Shown: one piece after another, positions 33,312 to 41,130 of the stretch | Layout: every line of letters begins with the position of its first letter | How positions within the stretch are numbered: position 1 is the stretch's first letter | Made by a program: the position numbers and the translations under genes | Assembly: GCA_035556555.1 (NCBI GenBank) | Contig: DATMES010000035.1 | Coordinates: forward strand, 1-64,000 | Direction of reading: 5' to 3' | DNA length: 64,000 nt | Source of the DNA: Frankiaceae bacterium | GTDB lineage: Bacteria > Actinomycetota > Actinomycetes > BP-191 | The notes under the pieces: model-generated | Told to the model about the DNA's origin: nothing | Database searches by the model: none | The model's input: only the letters and a program-made list of their open reading frames with translations

Positions 33312-33503
33312 ATGAAGCGCTCGTTCCGTCTCCTGCTCGCCGCGGGCCTCACCACGGCCGCGCTCGGCGCCGCGGCTCCGCCCGCGAACGCCATGAAGTG
33401 CGCCGAGGGCTTCGAGGCCGTCTGTCTCGTCATCGGCCTGCCGTGCTACGTCCTCCCGGACAACCCGAAGCTCGACCCGATCCTCTGCCCGGGTCTCGCG
33501 TAA
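33312..33503 (+). CDS. Small Sec-exported four-cysteine peptide, array member 2
   Basis: 63 residues: signal peptide ending PPANA, then a 36-residue mature part with C-x7-C-x6-C-x13-C (KCAEGFEAVCLVIGLPC, later PILC). Its ribosome site is AAAGGAA, 23 bases after the previous stop. It is a close paralogue of member 3, sharing CAEGFE, GLPC and DNPKLD. Probably a disulphide-bonded secreted mini-protein of unknown target. Confidence 0.72.
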   Translation: MKRSFRLLLAAGLTTAALGAAAPPANAMKCAEGFEAVCLVIGLPCYVLPDNPKLDPILCPGLA

Positions 33504-33524
33504 GCCATCCTCGAAAGGAATCCT

Positions 33525-33716
33525 GTGAAGCGCTCCCTCCGTCTCGTCCTCGCAGGCGGCCTCGCCGCCGCGGCGCTCGGCTCGGCTGCGCCCTCGGCGA
33601 ACGCCATGTACTGCGCGGAGGGCTTCGAGGTCATCTGCTACGTCGTCGGCCTGCCGTGCTCCGTGATCGGTGACAACCCGAAGCTCGACGACCTCGCCTG
33701 CGTCCCGCTCCACTGA
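33525..33716 (+). CDS. Small Sec-exported four-cysteine peptide, array member 3
   Basis: 63 residues from GTG 33525 behind AAAGGAA. The signal peptide ends PSANA. The mature part has the same C-x7-C-x6-C-x13-C frame as member 2 (YCAEGFEVICYVVGLPC, GDNPKLD). The two copies keep the cysteines and the PKLD turn while other positions vary, consistent with tandem duplication and selection on the fold. Confidence 0.72.
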   Translation: MKRSLRLVLAGGLAAAALGSAAPSANAMYCAEGFEVICYVVGLPCSVIGDNPKLDDLACVPLH

Positions 33717-33886
33717 TGCGCGCCCGCCTGATCCTCGCGGCGGTCGTTGCCGCCGCGGCCGCCGTCCCGCTCGCGGGCACGGCGAGCGCCTGCTCGCCGC
33801 GTCTGCTGATCGTCTGCGTGGCCCGCGCCAAGGTGTGCGACGAGCTGGGGACCGTCTCCCCGGCGTTCTGCACCGCGCAGCCGTAA
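33716..33886 (+). CDS. Small Sec-exported four-cysteine peptide, array member 4
   Basis: 56 residues. The ATG at 33716 overlaps the preceding stop by one base (TGATG), so translation is coupled to member 3. The signal peptide (residues ~1-25, ending TASA) is followed directly by CSPRLLIVCVARAKVC and a fourth cysteine in AFCTAQP (C-x7-C-x6-C-x10-C). It is the most diverged member and ends just before a strong terminator, closing the operon. Confidence 0.68.
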   Translation: MRARLILAAVVAAAAAVPLAGTASACSPRLLIVCVARAKVCDELGTVSPAFCTAQP

Positions 33887-33892
33887 GAACGC

Positions 33893-33933
33893 CGCCACCG
33901 GCCGGGCGGCAGGACAGCACCCGGCCGGTGGCG
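33893..33933 (+). terminator. Strong hairpin closing the small-peptide array
   Basis: Perfect 14-bp arms CGCCACCGGCCGGG (33893-33906) and CCCGGCCGGTGGCG (33920-33933) with a 13-base loop begin seven bases after the stop of the last peptide gene, a clear intrinsic-type terminator. Confidence 0.75.
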
Positions 33934-33944
33934 AACCGTTGAGC

Positions 33945-35672
33945 ATGCGCTCTCCCTGGCGGATCGCCGCCCTGCTCGCCGCTGCCGTCTCCGCGTCGCT
34001 GCTCGCCGCGCCCTCGACGGCGGCGTACACGACGACGACGAAGACGTACATCGTCCCGACGCGGCACGGCCACCTCTACATCGAGGTCGCCCACCCGACG
34101 CTGAACGGCAAGCTGATCCGCGCCGGGTCGGTGCTGACGTACTCGCCGTACAACGCGGCGTTCGGGCGCCTCGGCGACACGAGCAGCTGGGTCCCGCACG
34201 GCCTCGCGCGCATCTCCGCCGACGTCGTGGGCACCGGCAACTCCGGCGGCTGCTACGACTACGGCGGCAAGCGCGAGAAGGAGACGGCGTACGACCTCAT
34301 CGAGTGGATCGCCAAGCAGCCCTGGTCCAACACCAAGGTCGGCATGATCGGCGGCTCGTACGACGGCACCACCGCCATCGCGGCGGCCGTCTCCGGCGCC
34401 CCGCACCTCACGACGATCATCCCCGAGGCCGCGATCTCCCGCTGGTACGACTACGCGTACTCCGGCGGCATCCGCTACACGTTCAACAACGAGCGCATGG
34501 GCCACGAGAACCCCGGCCTGGTCATCGACGAGCAGGGCTTCGACACGCCGCTGGGCTTCGACTTCGGCTTCGGCAACACGCCGCCCCAGGACGTCGGCGG
34601 CGAGCACTGGGCGGAGCGCGTGCAGTCGTCGATGGCGCCCTGCGACGAGGCCGAGCACGTCGAGAAGGGGTACGCGATCAACCCCGACTACGACAAGTTC
34701 TGGCTCGAGCGCGACTACGCCAAGGACGCCGGCAAGATCAAGATCCCGGTGCTCGTGGCGTACAACTGGGGCGACTGGAACGTCAAGCAGGAGACCAGCT
34801 ACCGCTTCTGGCAGAACCTGAAGAGCTCCCGCTTCCGCCGCCTCGCGGTCGGCACGCGCTGGGAGGGCCACGGCACTCCCAAGGGCGACTACCCCGAGCT
34901 GCGCGTCGAGTGGATGCGCCACTTCCTGCAGGGCGCGAAGAACTCCGTACCGAAGACCCCCGAGGTCATCTCGCAGACGTCGGACTCGAAGGGCAAGGGC
35001 GCGTTCGTCAAGGGCCGGGTCCCGCAGGTCACGGACGTCGCGCTCTACGCGCAGAAGGCCACCGTCAACGGCTTCGGCCAGGCGCTCTTGCCGTCGAAGC
35101 CGCGCGGGGAGAGCGACGGCGTGACGTACGCGCTCACCGGCACCGGCACCGAGTCCGGCGGTCTCGCGAGCGCGCGGCAGCTCACCAACGGCGCGTGGTT
35201 CGAGTCGCCGAAGCTCAAGCGCGACGTGCGCATCTTCGGCTCGCCGAAGGTGAAGATCTGGTCCGAGGTGCAGCGGTCGTGGGTGACGTACGCCGTGAGC
35301 GTCGTCGACATCGACCCGGCGTTCTACTCCGGTGACGGCGCCCAGCGCCGGCCCAGCGAGACCAACGCGCTGCTCGGCGTGACGCGCGGCTGGCTCGACT
35401 CCCGCTACCGCAACACGCTCGCCAAGCGGCAGCCGTGGAAGGCCGGTGAGAACGGCCTCACGCTCGTCGCGAAGCCCCAGGACTACATCTTCCGCAAGGG
35501 CCACGCGATCGGGCTCATGATCATGGAGACCCACGAGGAGTGGGTCGTGCCCAAGGCGTACGACGACCCGGCCGCAGGCCAGGGCGAGAGCCTCACCGTC
35601 GACACCAACGGCAAGACCGTCCTCCAGCTGCCCGTCGTCGGCACGCGGGTCAGCGCCAAGTCCCTCTTCTAG
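33945..35672 (+). CDS. Secreted CocE/NonD-type (peptidase S15) hydrolase
   Basis: A 575-residue exported protein (signal peptide 1-27, cleavage near TAA). The N-terminal α/β-hydrolase part includes ISADVVGTGNSGG and the nucleophile elbow IGGSYDGTTA. Landmarks of X-Pro dipeptidyl-peptidase/cocaine-esterase relatives follow, such as PVLVAYNWGDWNVKQETSY (acid region) and GTRWEGHG (possible histidine). A C-terminal β-sandwich (about 380-575; FESPKLKRDVRIFGSP) is typical of the family. ATG 33945 is preferred to the TTG at 33939. Substrate unknown. A related gene lies at 58037-59734. Confidence 0.8.
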   Translation: MRSPWRIAALLAAAVSASLLAAPSTAAYTTTTKTYIVPTRHGHLYIEVAHPTLNGKLIRAGSVLTYSPYNAAFGRLGDTSSWVPHGLARISADVVGTGNSGGCYDYGGKREKETAYDLIEWIAKQPWSNTKVGMIGGSYDGTTAIAAAVSGAPHLTTIIPEAAISRWYDYAYSGGIRYTFNNERMGHENPGLVIDEQGFDTPLGFDFGFGNTPPQDVGGEHWAERVQSSMAPCDEAEHVEKGYAINPDYDKFWLERDYAKDAGKIKIPVLVAYNWGDWNVKQETSYRFWQNLKSSRFRRLAVGTRWEGHGTPKGDYPELRVEWMRHFLQGAKNSVPKTPEVISQTSDSKGKGAFVKGRVPQVTDVALYAQKATVNGFGQALLPSKPRGESDGVTYALTGTGTESGGLASARQLTNGAWFESPKLKRDVRIFGSPKVKIWSEVQRSWVTYAVSVVDIDPAFYSGDGAQRRPSETNALLGVTRGWLDSRYRNTLAKRQPWKAGENGLTLVAKPQDYIFRKGHAIGLMIMETHEEWVVPKAYDDPAAGQGESLTVDTNGKTVLQLPVVGTRVSAKSLF

Positions 35673-35704
35673 GGCTGGGCGACCCCCGCCCCCCGTACCC
35701 GCAA

Positions 35705-35765
35705 ATGATCACCTGTGTCCCGTCGCGTGCGGCGTTCCGGCCGCTACGGGGACACGGGTGATCAT
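35705..35765. repeat. Intergenic inverted repeat
   Basis: ATGATCACCTGTGTCCC (from 35705) pairs with its near-complement ending at 35765 (one mismatch in 17) around a 25-29 base centre, between the S15 hydrolase and the ECF sigma gene. It could be a terminator or an extragenic palindrome; no second copy was found in the window. Confidence 0.5.
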
Positions 35766-35825
35766 CCGGGGCGGGTCGCTGGAGCGCCGTGCAACCCGGC
35801 GGGGTGCTCGTACCGTCCTTCCGGC

Positions 35826-36335
35826 ATGACCGTCGACGCGGAGTTCGCCGAGCTGTTCGCCACGCGGGCGGCCGCGGTGCGGCGGACGGCGTTCCTCCTC
35901 TGCGGTGACTGGGCGCAGGCGGAGGACCTGACGCAGACGGCGTTCGCGAAGCTGTACGCCGCCTGGCCGCGGCTGCGCGACCCCGGCGCGGCGGAGGCGT
36001 ACCTGCGGCGGATCGTTGCCCGCGCGCACGTGGACGAGTCCCGCCGGCCGTGGCGGCGCGAACGCCCCACCGCCGAGCTGCCCGACGCGCCCTCGCCCGG
36101 CGACGGCACCGACGAGCGCGTCGTGCTGCTCGCCGCGCTGGCCGCCGTACCGCGCAGGCAGCGCGCCTGCCTCGTGCTCCGCTACTTCGAGGACTGCTCC
36201 GTCACCGACACCGCCGCCGCGCTCCGGTGCAGCGAAGGCACCGTCAAGAGCAACACCGCGCGCGGCCTCGACGCGCTGCGCGCGGCGCTCGGCGGCGTCC
36301 TCCCCGACCTCACGACCGCGAGGGACTCCGCATGA
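35826..36335 (+). CDS. ECF (SigE-like) RNA polymerase sigma factor
   Basis: This 169-residue protein has region 2 (AEDLTQTAFAKLYAAWPRL) and region 4 with the DNA-recognition helix (CSVTDTAAALRCSEGTVKSN), the layout of actinobacterial SigE-family ECF sigma factors. Its region 4 ends RGLDALRAAL. ATG 35826 begins the conserved part. Its stop overlaps the next gene by four bases (ATGA); that gene encodes a one-TM protein, as expected for an anti-sigma partner. The signal and regulon are not evident. Confidence 0.88.
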   Translation: MTVDAEFAELFATRAAAVRRTAFLLCGDWAQAEDLTQTAFAKLYAAWPRLRDPGAAEAYLRRIVARAHVDESRRPWRRERPTAELPDAPSPGDGTDERVVLLAALAAVPRRQRACLVLRYFEDCSVTDTAAALRCSEGTVKSNTARGLDALRAALGGVLPDLTTARDSA

Positions 36336-36988
36336 ACGACACCCGCGAGCTCTTCGAGCGCGTGCTCGCCGACGAGCCGCCGCTGCGCCTCACCGTGGAG
36401 CCGGTCGTCGCCGCGGGGCGCCGGGTGCGTCGCCGCCGCCGGATGGCGTACGCCGCCTGCTCTCTCTCGCTGGTCGCCGTCGCGGCCGCAGGCGTGCCGC
36501 TGCTGCTGAGCGACACCGCGGCCGTGGCCCCGGCGGGCCCCGTGTCGTTCGACCCGCGGCTCGCGGCCGAGGAGCGCCGCATCGTCGAGGTGATCTCCGC
36601 GCGCAGCCCGGCAGCCGTCACGTACCGGATCGGACCGAAGCGGTGGGACGGCGACATCCTCGACGGCACCGTGGACGACGGCCAGGGCGCGGTGTTCCTC
36701 ACCGTGGTCCGCCTAGGCGGTACCACGTACCGGCCGTGCGGGACCCCCGCCGCCACCTGCTCCGAACGGCGGCTGGACGACGGGTCGGTCGTGACCGTGC
36801 GGTTGCTGTGGAACGGCGAGCGCCGCCTGCGGCAGGCGTTCCTGGTCAGGCCCGACGGCACCGGGGTCATCGTCAACACGGGCAACCACGCGCGGGGAGC
36901 GGCGTCGCCTACCCGGCCCGGCCTGCTCTACACGGAGGACGAGCTGACCACGCTCGTCCTCGCGCTCGGCGAGGTGCTCCGGGGCTAG
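36332..36988 (+). CDS. Probable membrane-bound anti-sigma factor
   Basis: A 218-residue protein: a short cytoplasmic N-terminus (MNDTRELFERVLADEPPLRL), an Arg-rich stop (RRVRRRRRMAY), one membrane helix at about residues 36-56, then an extracellular domain with a cysteine pair (PCGTPAATCSE). The ATGA overlap with the ECF sigma gene and this topology fit an anti-sigma regulator. The zinc-binding HxxxCxxC motif is absent, so the inhibitory domain would be of another type. Confidence 0.7.
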   Translation: MNDTRELFERVLADEPPLRLTVEPVVAAGRRVRRRRRMAYAACSLSLVAVAAAGVPLLLSDTAAVAPAGPVSFDPRLAAEERRIVEVISARSPAAVTYRIGPKRWDGDILDGTVDDGQGAVFLTVVRLGGTTYRPCGTPAATCSERRLDDGSVVTVRLLWNGERRLRQAFLVRPDGTGVIVNTGNHARGAASPTRPGLLYTEDELTTLVLALGEVLRG

Positions 36989-37009
36989 CAGTCGACCAGG
37001 GAGCGGCGG

Positions 37010-37654
37010 TCAGCGCTGCGCCGGCGTGCACCGTCCGTCCCCATCGTCCGCGAGCGCGGCCACGGCCGACTGCTGCGGATCGAGGCGACCGTCCGTCCAG
37101 GCGGCCATGGGTGCGGCCGGGTCGACCTCGACCAGGCTGCCCCAGGGCACCCGGCCGGGCTGCCTGGCGCCGAGCACGACCAGCGCCGGGCCGCCCGGCA
37201 GCGGCACCGAGAACGCGAGCCCGCGGGCCGACCGGTCGCACGCCGTCGACGTACCGGCCGGGCGGAGGCTGCCGTCGCGGCCCAGCAGCGTCACGACCGT
37301 GTACACGGTCGTGGGTATGCCGCGCACGACGACGTCGTCCCTGATCCCGGCCAGGGCGACGCCGGGCCGCACCTCGACCAGGCCGACGACGGCGGGGGCG
37401 TTCCGCAGCTCGCTGAGGGACGTGCGGCCCGACCCGGCCGGCCCGGGCCGGGCGCCGGTGGCGAGCCCGGTGACGAGACCGATCGCGCGCTCCTCGATCG
37501 CCGGGTAGCGGCCGGCAGGCACGACCGCGAGCCTCGCGGCGGGTGCCGGCGCGTCGCGCCCCGCGACGCGGACGAGGCCGGCACCGCAGACCAGGACGAG
37601 GAGCAGTGTGACGATCAGCCGGCGGTGTACCCGCCGGCCGACCGTTCCCGTCAC
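37010..37654 (-). CDS. Membrane-anchored or secreted protein, unknown
   Basis: This 214-residue protein begins with an N-terminal hydrophobic segment (RRLIVTLLLVLVCGAGLVRV), either an uncleaved anchor or a signal sequence. The rest is an extracytoplasmic domain with two cysteines (TACDRS and DGRCTPAQR). GTG 37654 lies three bases after the stop of the His-rich protein gene, so the two form an operon. Family not recognised. It converges with the anti-sigma gene. Confidence 0.6.
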   Translation of the reverse strand: MTGTVGRRVHRRLIVTLLLVLVCGAGLVRVAGRDAPAPAARLAVVPAGRYPAIEERAIGLVTGLATGARPGPAGSGRTSLSELRNAPAVVGLVEVRPGVALAGIRDDVVVRGIPTTVYTVVTLLGRDGSLRPAGTSTACDRSARGLAFSVPLPGGPALVVLGARQPGRVPWGSLVEVDPAAPMAAWTDGRLDPQQSAVAALADDGDGRCTPAQR

Positions 37655-37657
37655 GTT

Positions 37658-38047
37658 CTACGTTCCTTCGCTGAGCAGGCGGGCGATCTCCTCGGTCACA
37701 CCGCCGATGTCCTCGCCCTGGACGGCGTCGACCACCTCGCTCACCACGTCCCCGGCGCCACCCTCGAGACCGACGCCCTCCACCTGGCCCTGGCCACAGC
37801 CTGACGAGCTCTCGAAGCGGTCGCCCTCCTCGAAGAAGAAGACCTCGTACCGCTCACCGTCCACGTAGTGCGTGTGGTCCCAGTTCCAGTGGTGCGTGTG
37901 CGGGTCGAAACCGTGCCAGTGCCTGTGCGTGTGGTCGTTGTGGCTGCAGTTCGCGCCGGCGTGCGCGGCGCCGCCGCCGGCAGGCAGGGCGAACAGCGCG
38001 GCCGCGAGAGCGCAGACGGTCGGCACGCGCGCGATCCGATGTCCCAT
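37658..38047 (-). CDS. Exported histidine-rich, probably metal-binding protein
   Basis: A 129-residue protein with a signal peptide (residues ~1-30, ending AHA) and a short region packed with histidine and tryptophan (SHNDHTHRHWHGFDPHTHHW). About ten His occur in 30 residues, suited to binding Zn, Ni or Cu. The C-terminal part is acidic and glycine-rich (GEDIGGVTEEIARLL). It is the first gene of a two-gene unit. No transporter is adjacent, so a storage or chelation role is only inferred. Confidence 0.7.
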   Translation of the reverse strand: MGHRIARVPTVCALAAALFALPAGGGAAHAGANCSHNDHTHRHWHGFDPHTHHWNWDHTHYVDGERYEVFFFEEGDRFESSSGCGQGQVEGVGLEGGAGDVVSEVVDAVQGEDIGGVTEEIARLLSEGT

Positions 38048-38154
38048 GTCGATCCCCGATCGTGGAAGGTGTTGCGGACACCCAGCCATACGCCCACCCG
38101 CCACGAATCCTTCGGTACCAGGACACACTGCTCGACGCGGTGCTCCGCGAGCCG

Positions 38155-38772
38155 CTAGCAGTCGCCGATCCGCCAGGCGCGGGCGCCGTCGTGGTTGAGG
38201 TCCATGGAGCCGCCCGAGTGGTACTCGGACAGGCCATGGACCTCGTAGACCTCGATCGTCCGTACACGCACCGGTGTGCCCTTGCGGACCGCGCCCGCGT
38301 ACTTCGCGATGGTCGCCAGCGGGACCTCGACGCGGACCTGGTTGGCCTTGACGTCGACGGACCACGTCAGGTCCGCGACCTTGCTGCCGGCGAACGCGCT
38401 GCCCGCCCCGGTCCCCGAGTCGACGTCGCCGACGGAGAGCGCGGCGTACGTCTTGTCGATGCCCTGCACCCACTTGGCGAGGAACGACCGCTGCTCGCCG
38501 GTGCTGAACGTCACCCAGATCGCCCGCCCGCCGGGCGCCGTGACGAGCGGCGCGTCCACGTCGGCCAGCGTCGTGGCGACGGTGAGCGTCTTCGCGGTGG
38601 AGCGCAGGGTGATCGCGGTGATGTCGCCCGCGGGCTCGTGGTGCAAGCCGGCGTACGTGTCGCCCTTCGGGTCGGTCAGCACGGCGCGGCACCCGGCGCG
38701 CGTGGGCGCGGCGTCGGCGGCGGCGGGGACGAGGACGGTGGCGGCGAGGGCGGCCGCGAGCATGCTGCGCAC
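38155..38772 (-). CDS. Secreted protein, unknown function
   Basis: 205 residues from GTG 38772, eight bases behind AAGGAG. The signal peptide (MLAAALAATVLVPAAADAAP) is followed by a β-rich domain (DPKGDTYAGLHHEPAGDI, then WVTFSTGEQRSFLAKW). The opening DPxGD and strand pattern resemble a secreted β-sandwich family found in many actinomycetes. No catalytic motif was seen. Confidence 0.65.
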   Translation of the reverse strand: MRSMLAAALAATVLVPAAADAAPTRAGCRAVLTDPKGDTYAGLHHEPAGDITAITLRSTAKTLTVATTLADVDAPLVTAPGGRAIWVTFSTGEQRSFLAKWVQGIDKTYAALSVGDVDSGTGAGSAFAGSKVADLTWSVDVKANQVRVEVPLATIAKYAGAVRKGTPVRVRTIEVYEVHGLSEYHSGGSMDLNHDGARAWRIGDC

Positions 38773-38966
38773 GAGGGGCTCCTTCTTGGCTGGGACTGCA
38801 CAGGAGGAGAGCCGCGCGGGCGCAGCGAGGTTCACGCGGCGTGGACGTAGTCACACGAACCGTCGGAAACGGCTCAAAAGAGCCATAGGCGGCACCGTGC
38901 ACCGCGGGGGAGGGTGGACAGGTCGGGCTCTCCGACCCCCTCCATCCCCTCGAACATTGGCATCCT

Positions 38967-39686
38967 GTGACCCTTTCGCGCACGCGACGTACCCCACGCC
39001 GGCTCCGGACGATGGTCGTCATGACCATGGCCGTGTTCCCGGCCCTCACCCTCTTCGCGTCTCCGGCCCAGGCCGCGACGCAACGCTTCGCGGCCAACTC
39101 CGGTGTGTCGACCGGCGGCGGCTACTACTGGTACCACCAAGGCCCCGACCAGGCTGACGACTCGACGAACTTCGGCGCGTCGATGAAGTGGAAGCTGCAG
39201 TACAGCGACGCCGGCATCTACAACGCCGAGAGCTACGTGTCAGGCGCGGTGGCCGCGGTCAACGCCCAGTCGCCGGGCATCCCGCAGGTCTGGGGCGGGA
39301 ACACCACCAACACCGCGGTCCCGACCTGCTACCAGTGCACGTCGTACGAGGACGCCTGGCTCATCCGCATGGTCCCGACCGCGGGGTTCCAGACCAAGTG
39401 CGGCACCGGTGCCAACACCCTCGGCTGCGCCGTGCCGGTCCTGTGGAACGTCGGTGGCGTGACGAACGCGCAGGGCTGCATCATCTGGATCAACTCGGAC
39501 AAGTACAAGGCCGGTGGCTCGTACTGGGCCGGGGTGTTCCGTCACGAGATGGGCCACTGCCTCGGCCTGGCCCACAACGACCTCACGTACCTGGGCGTCA
39601 AGCAGCTCATGAACAGCGTGATCACGCAGAACAACTTCCAGCAGGGCGACGGCAACGGCATCCGCGCGGTGACCCGACGGGTCTGA
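38967..39686 (+). CDS. Secreted metzincin-type zinc metalloprotease
   Basis: A 239-residue exported protein (GTG 38967; signal peptide ending AQA near residue 37). It has the zinc motif HEMGHCLGLAH with His193, Glu194, His197 and His203 (HExxHxxGxxH). A methionine in VKQLMNSVI downstream is placed like the Met-turn of metzincins. Several cysteines (CYQC, CGTG, GCAVP) suggest disulphides. There is little propeptide, so activation control is unclear. Substrate unknown. Confidence 0.85.
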   Translation: MTLSRTRRTPRRLRTMVVMTMAVFPALTLFASPAQAATQRFAANSGVSTGGGYYWYHQGPDQADDSTNFGASMKWKLQYSDAGIYNAESYVSGAVAAVNAQSPGIPQVWGGNTTNTAVPTCYQCTSYEDAWLIRMVPTAGFQTKCGTGANTLGCAVPVLWNVGGVTNAQGCIIWINSDKYKAGGSYWAGVFRHEMGHCLGLAHNDLTYLGVKQLMNSVITQNNFQQGDGNGIRAVTRRV

Positions 39687-39762
39687 TCGCCTGAGGGTGC
39701 GCGGTGCGGGGTCGTCGTCCGAGCCGGCGGCGGCCCCGTACCCGTGCCGAACCCGTGACGCG

Positions 39763-41103
39763 CTAGCGGGGCGTCGGGCAGAGCCAGCCGAGGGCCGCGC
39801 TGGGCTTGAAGCGCAGCGCCACGGCGTCGCGCCGCAGCGCGGGCGCCTGCAGCGTCGGCGCCTTGCCGCCGCCCTTCGCGGTGAGCTTGATGACGTCCAC
39901 GCCGCGGTCGTTGTCGGCCACGAAGACGTACCCCTTGTAGTGGTACGCCGCCCAGGCCGACGCGTTGTCGGGCCGGTAGTAGCCGATCTGGCGGATGCGG
40001 CGCGGGTTGCTCACGTCGAGGAAGCGCGTGCCCTGCCCGTAGAACGCCCACGCCAGCACGCCGTCGCCGCGGTCCGACACGTAGTGCGCGGACGCGCAGC
40101 CGGTGGCACCCTCGGCGTCGGCCGGCGTCCACGTGTCCAGCGTCCGCATGCGGTGCTTCTTGTTCGTCCAGCCCGCGCCGCCGTACGTGCCCTTCAGGTC
40201 GAACGTCGCCGCCTTGCCGGAGGTCTCGCACGAGGAGGTGATGTTCTCCTCGGTGCCGACGAGGACGTCGCCGCGGCGCAGGGCGTTGTGCATGAGCGGG
40301 CCGTCGCGGCCGATGGTGGTGCCGCCGCCGCCGTACGGGATCGGGTTGCAGCCGTCGGCCGTGCGCTTCTTGCGCGTCACGGGGTCGTAGTGCCGGCCGG
40401 AGGTCCAGTAGCCGCGGACGCCGCCGCGCCCGCTGACCCACGCGATGCCGCGCGAGTCGACCTGGACGTCGTGCGCGTAGTCGGTGACGCCGTCGTTGCG
40501 GGCGGTGTCGATCGGCTTGGGGCACGCCTTGGGGTTGGCCGGGTCGCGCAGGTCGGTGCCGAAGATCGGCCGGCCCTTCCACGCGGATGGCTGGGCGCCG
40601 ACGGGGCCGGTGTACGTGGACGGGCCGCCGGTCCAGAGCCACTGGCACTTCTCGACGCAGGTCGTCGTGTGGCCGCCGTCGAGGACGACGACGTTCTTCA
40701 CGGTCATGGCGGCGGGGTTGCTCACGTCGACGATCGCGATGCTGCCCTTGGGGAGGTAGCTGGCCGGCAGGCCGGGCGCCGGGCGCGGGTCGCGGCTGAT
40801 GAACACCAGCTTGCGTACGGGGTCGACGTCGACGTCCTCGTTCTCCCAGATCTCCTGCGGCAGCGCGCCGACGAGCTTGGGCGCGCGCGGGTTGCTCACG
40901 TCGTACGAGAACAGGCCCGTCTGCGTCGACACGAACATCGTCTTGCCGATGAAGTTGATGGAGATCGCGGTCGCCATCTCGGGCAGCGTCGTGACGTACT
41001 CGACGTTCTTCGAGATCGCGCCGGCGGGCGGCGCGGCGACGCTGGGGGAGACGGGGACGAGGACGGCGCCCGCCAGGGCGAGCAGCGCGAGGCGCGAGGA
41101 CAT
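39763..41103 (-). CDS. Secreted LVIVD-repeat-like β-propeller protein
   Basis: This 446-residue protein has a signal peptide (residues 1-23) and repeated blades of the form (F/Y)DVSNPRxPxLVG: SYDVSNPRAPKLVGALP, IVDVSNPAAMTVKNVVV, DLRDPANPKACP and LDVSNPRRIRQIGYY. These fit LVIVD-type propeller repeats. Cysteine pairs (CVEKC; SSCETS) may be disulphides. Likely a cell-surface binding or scaffold protein. It lies downstream of the Ser/Thr kinase gene on the same strand (27-base gap). Confidence 0.75.
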   Translation of the reverse strand: MSSRLALLALAGAVLVPVSPSVAAPPAGAISKNVEYVTTLPEMATAISINFIGKTMFVSTQTGLFSYDVSNPRAPKLVGALPQEIWENEDVDVDPVRKLVFISRDPRPAPGLPASYLPKGSIAIVDVSNPAAMTVKNVVVLDGGHTTTCVEKCQWLWTGGPSTYTGPVGAQPSAWKGRPIFGTDLRDPANPKACPKPIDTARNDGVTDYAHDVQVDSRGIAWVSGRGGVRGYWTSGRHYDPVTRKKRTADGCNPIPYGGGGTTIGRDGPLMHNALRRGDVLVGTEENITSSCETSGKAATFDLKGTYGGAGWTNKKHRMRTLDTWTPADAEGATGCASAHYVSDRGDGVLAWAFYGQGTRFLDVSNPRRIRQIGYYRPDNASAWAAYHYKGYVFVADNDRGVDVIKLTAKGGGKAPTLQAPALRRDAVALRFKPSAALGWLCPTPR

Positions 41104-41130
41104 GCTCAGGGGATTCGCCGTACGGGCGCT

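Noticed and set aside
33124-33933. CRISPR-like or simple tandem DNA repeat
   Set aside because: The similarity is at the protein level between small genes, with ribosome sites and stops; spacing and identity do not fit a CRISPR array.
35705-35765. Operator for the ECF sigma gene
   Set aside because: The palindrome is long with a large loop and follows a stop codon, so a terminator or extragenic repeat is as likely; no evidence of regulator binding.
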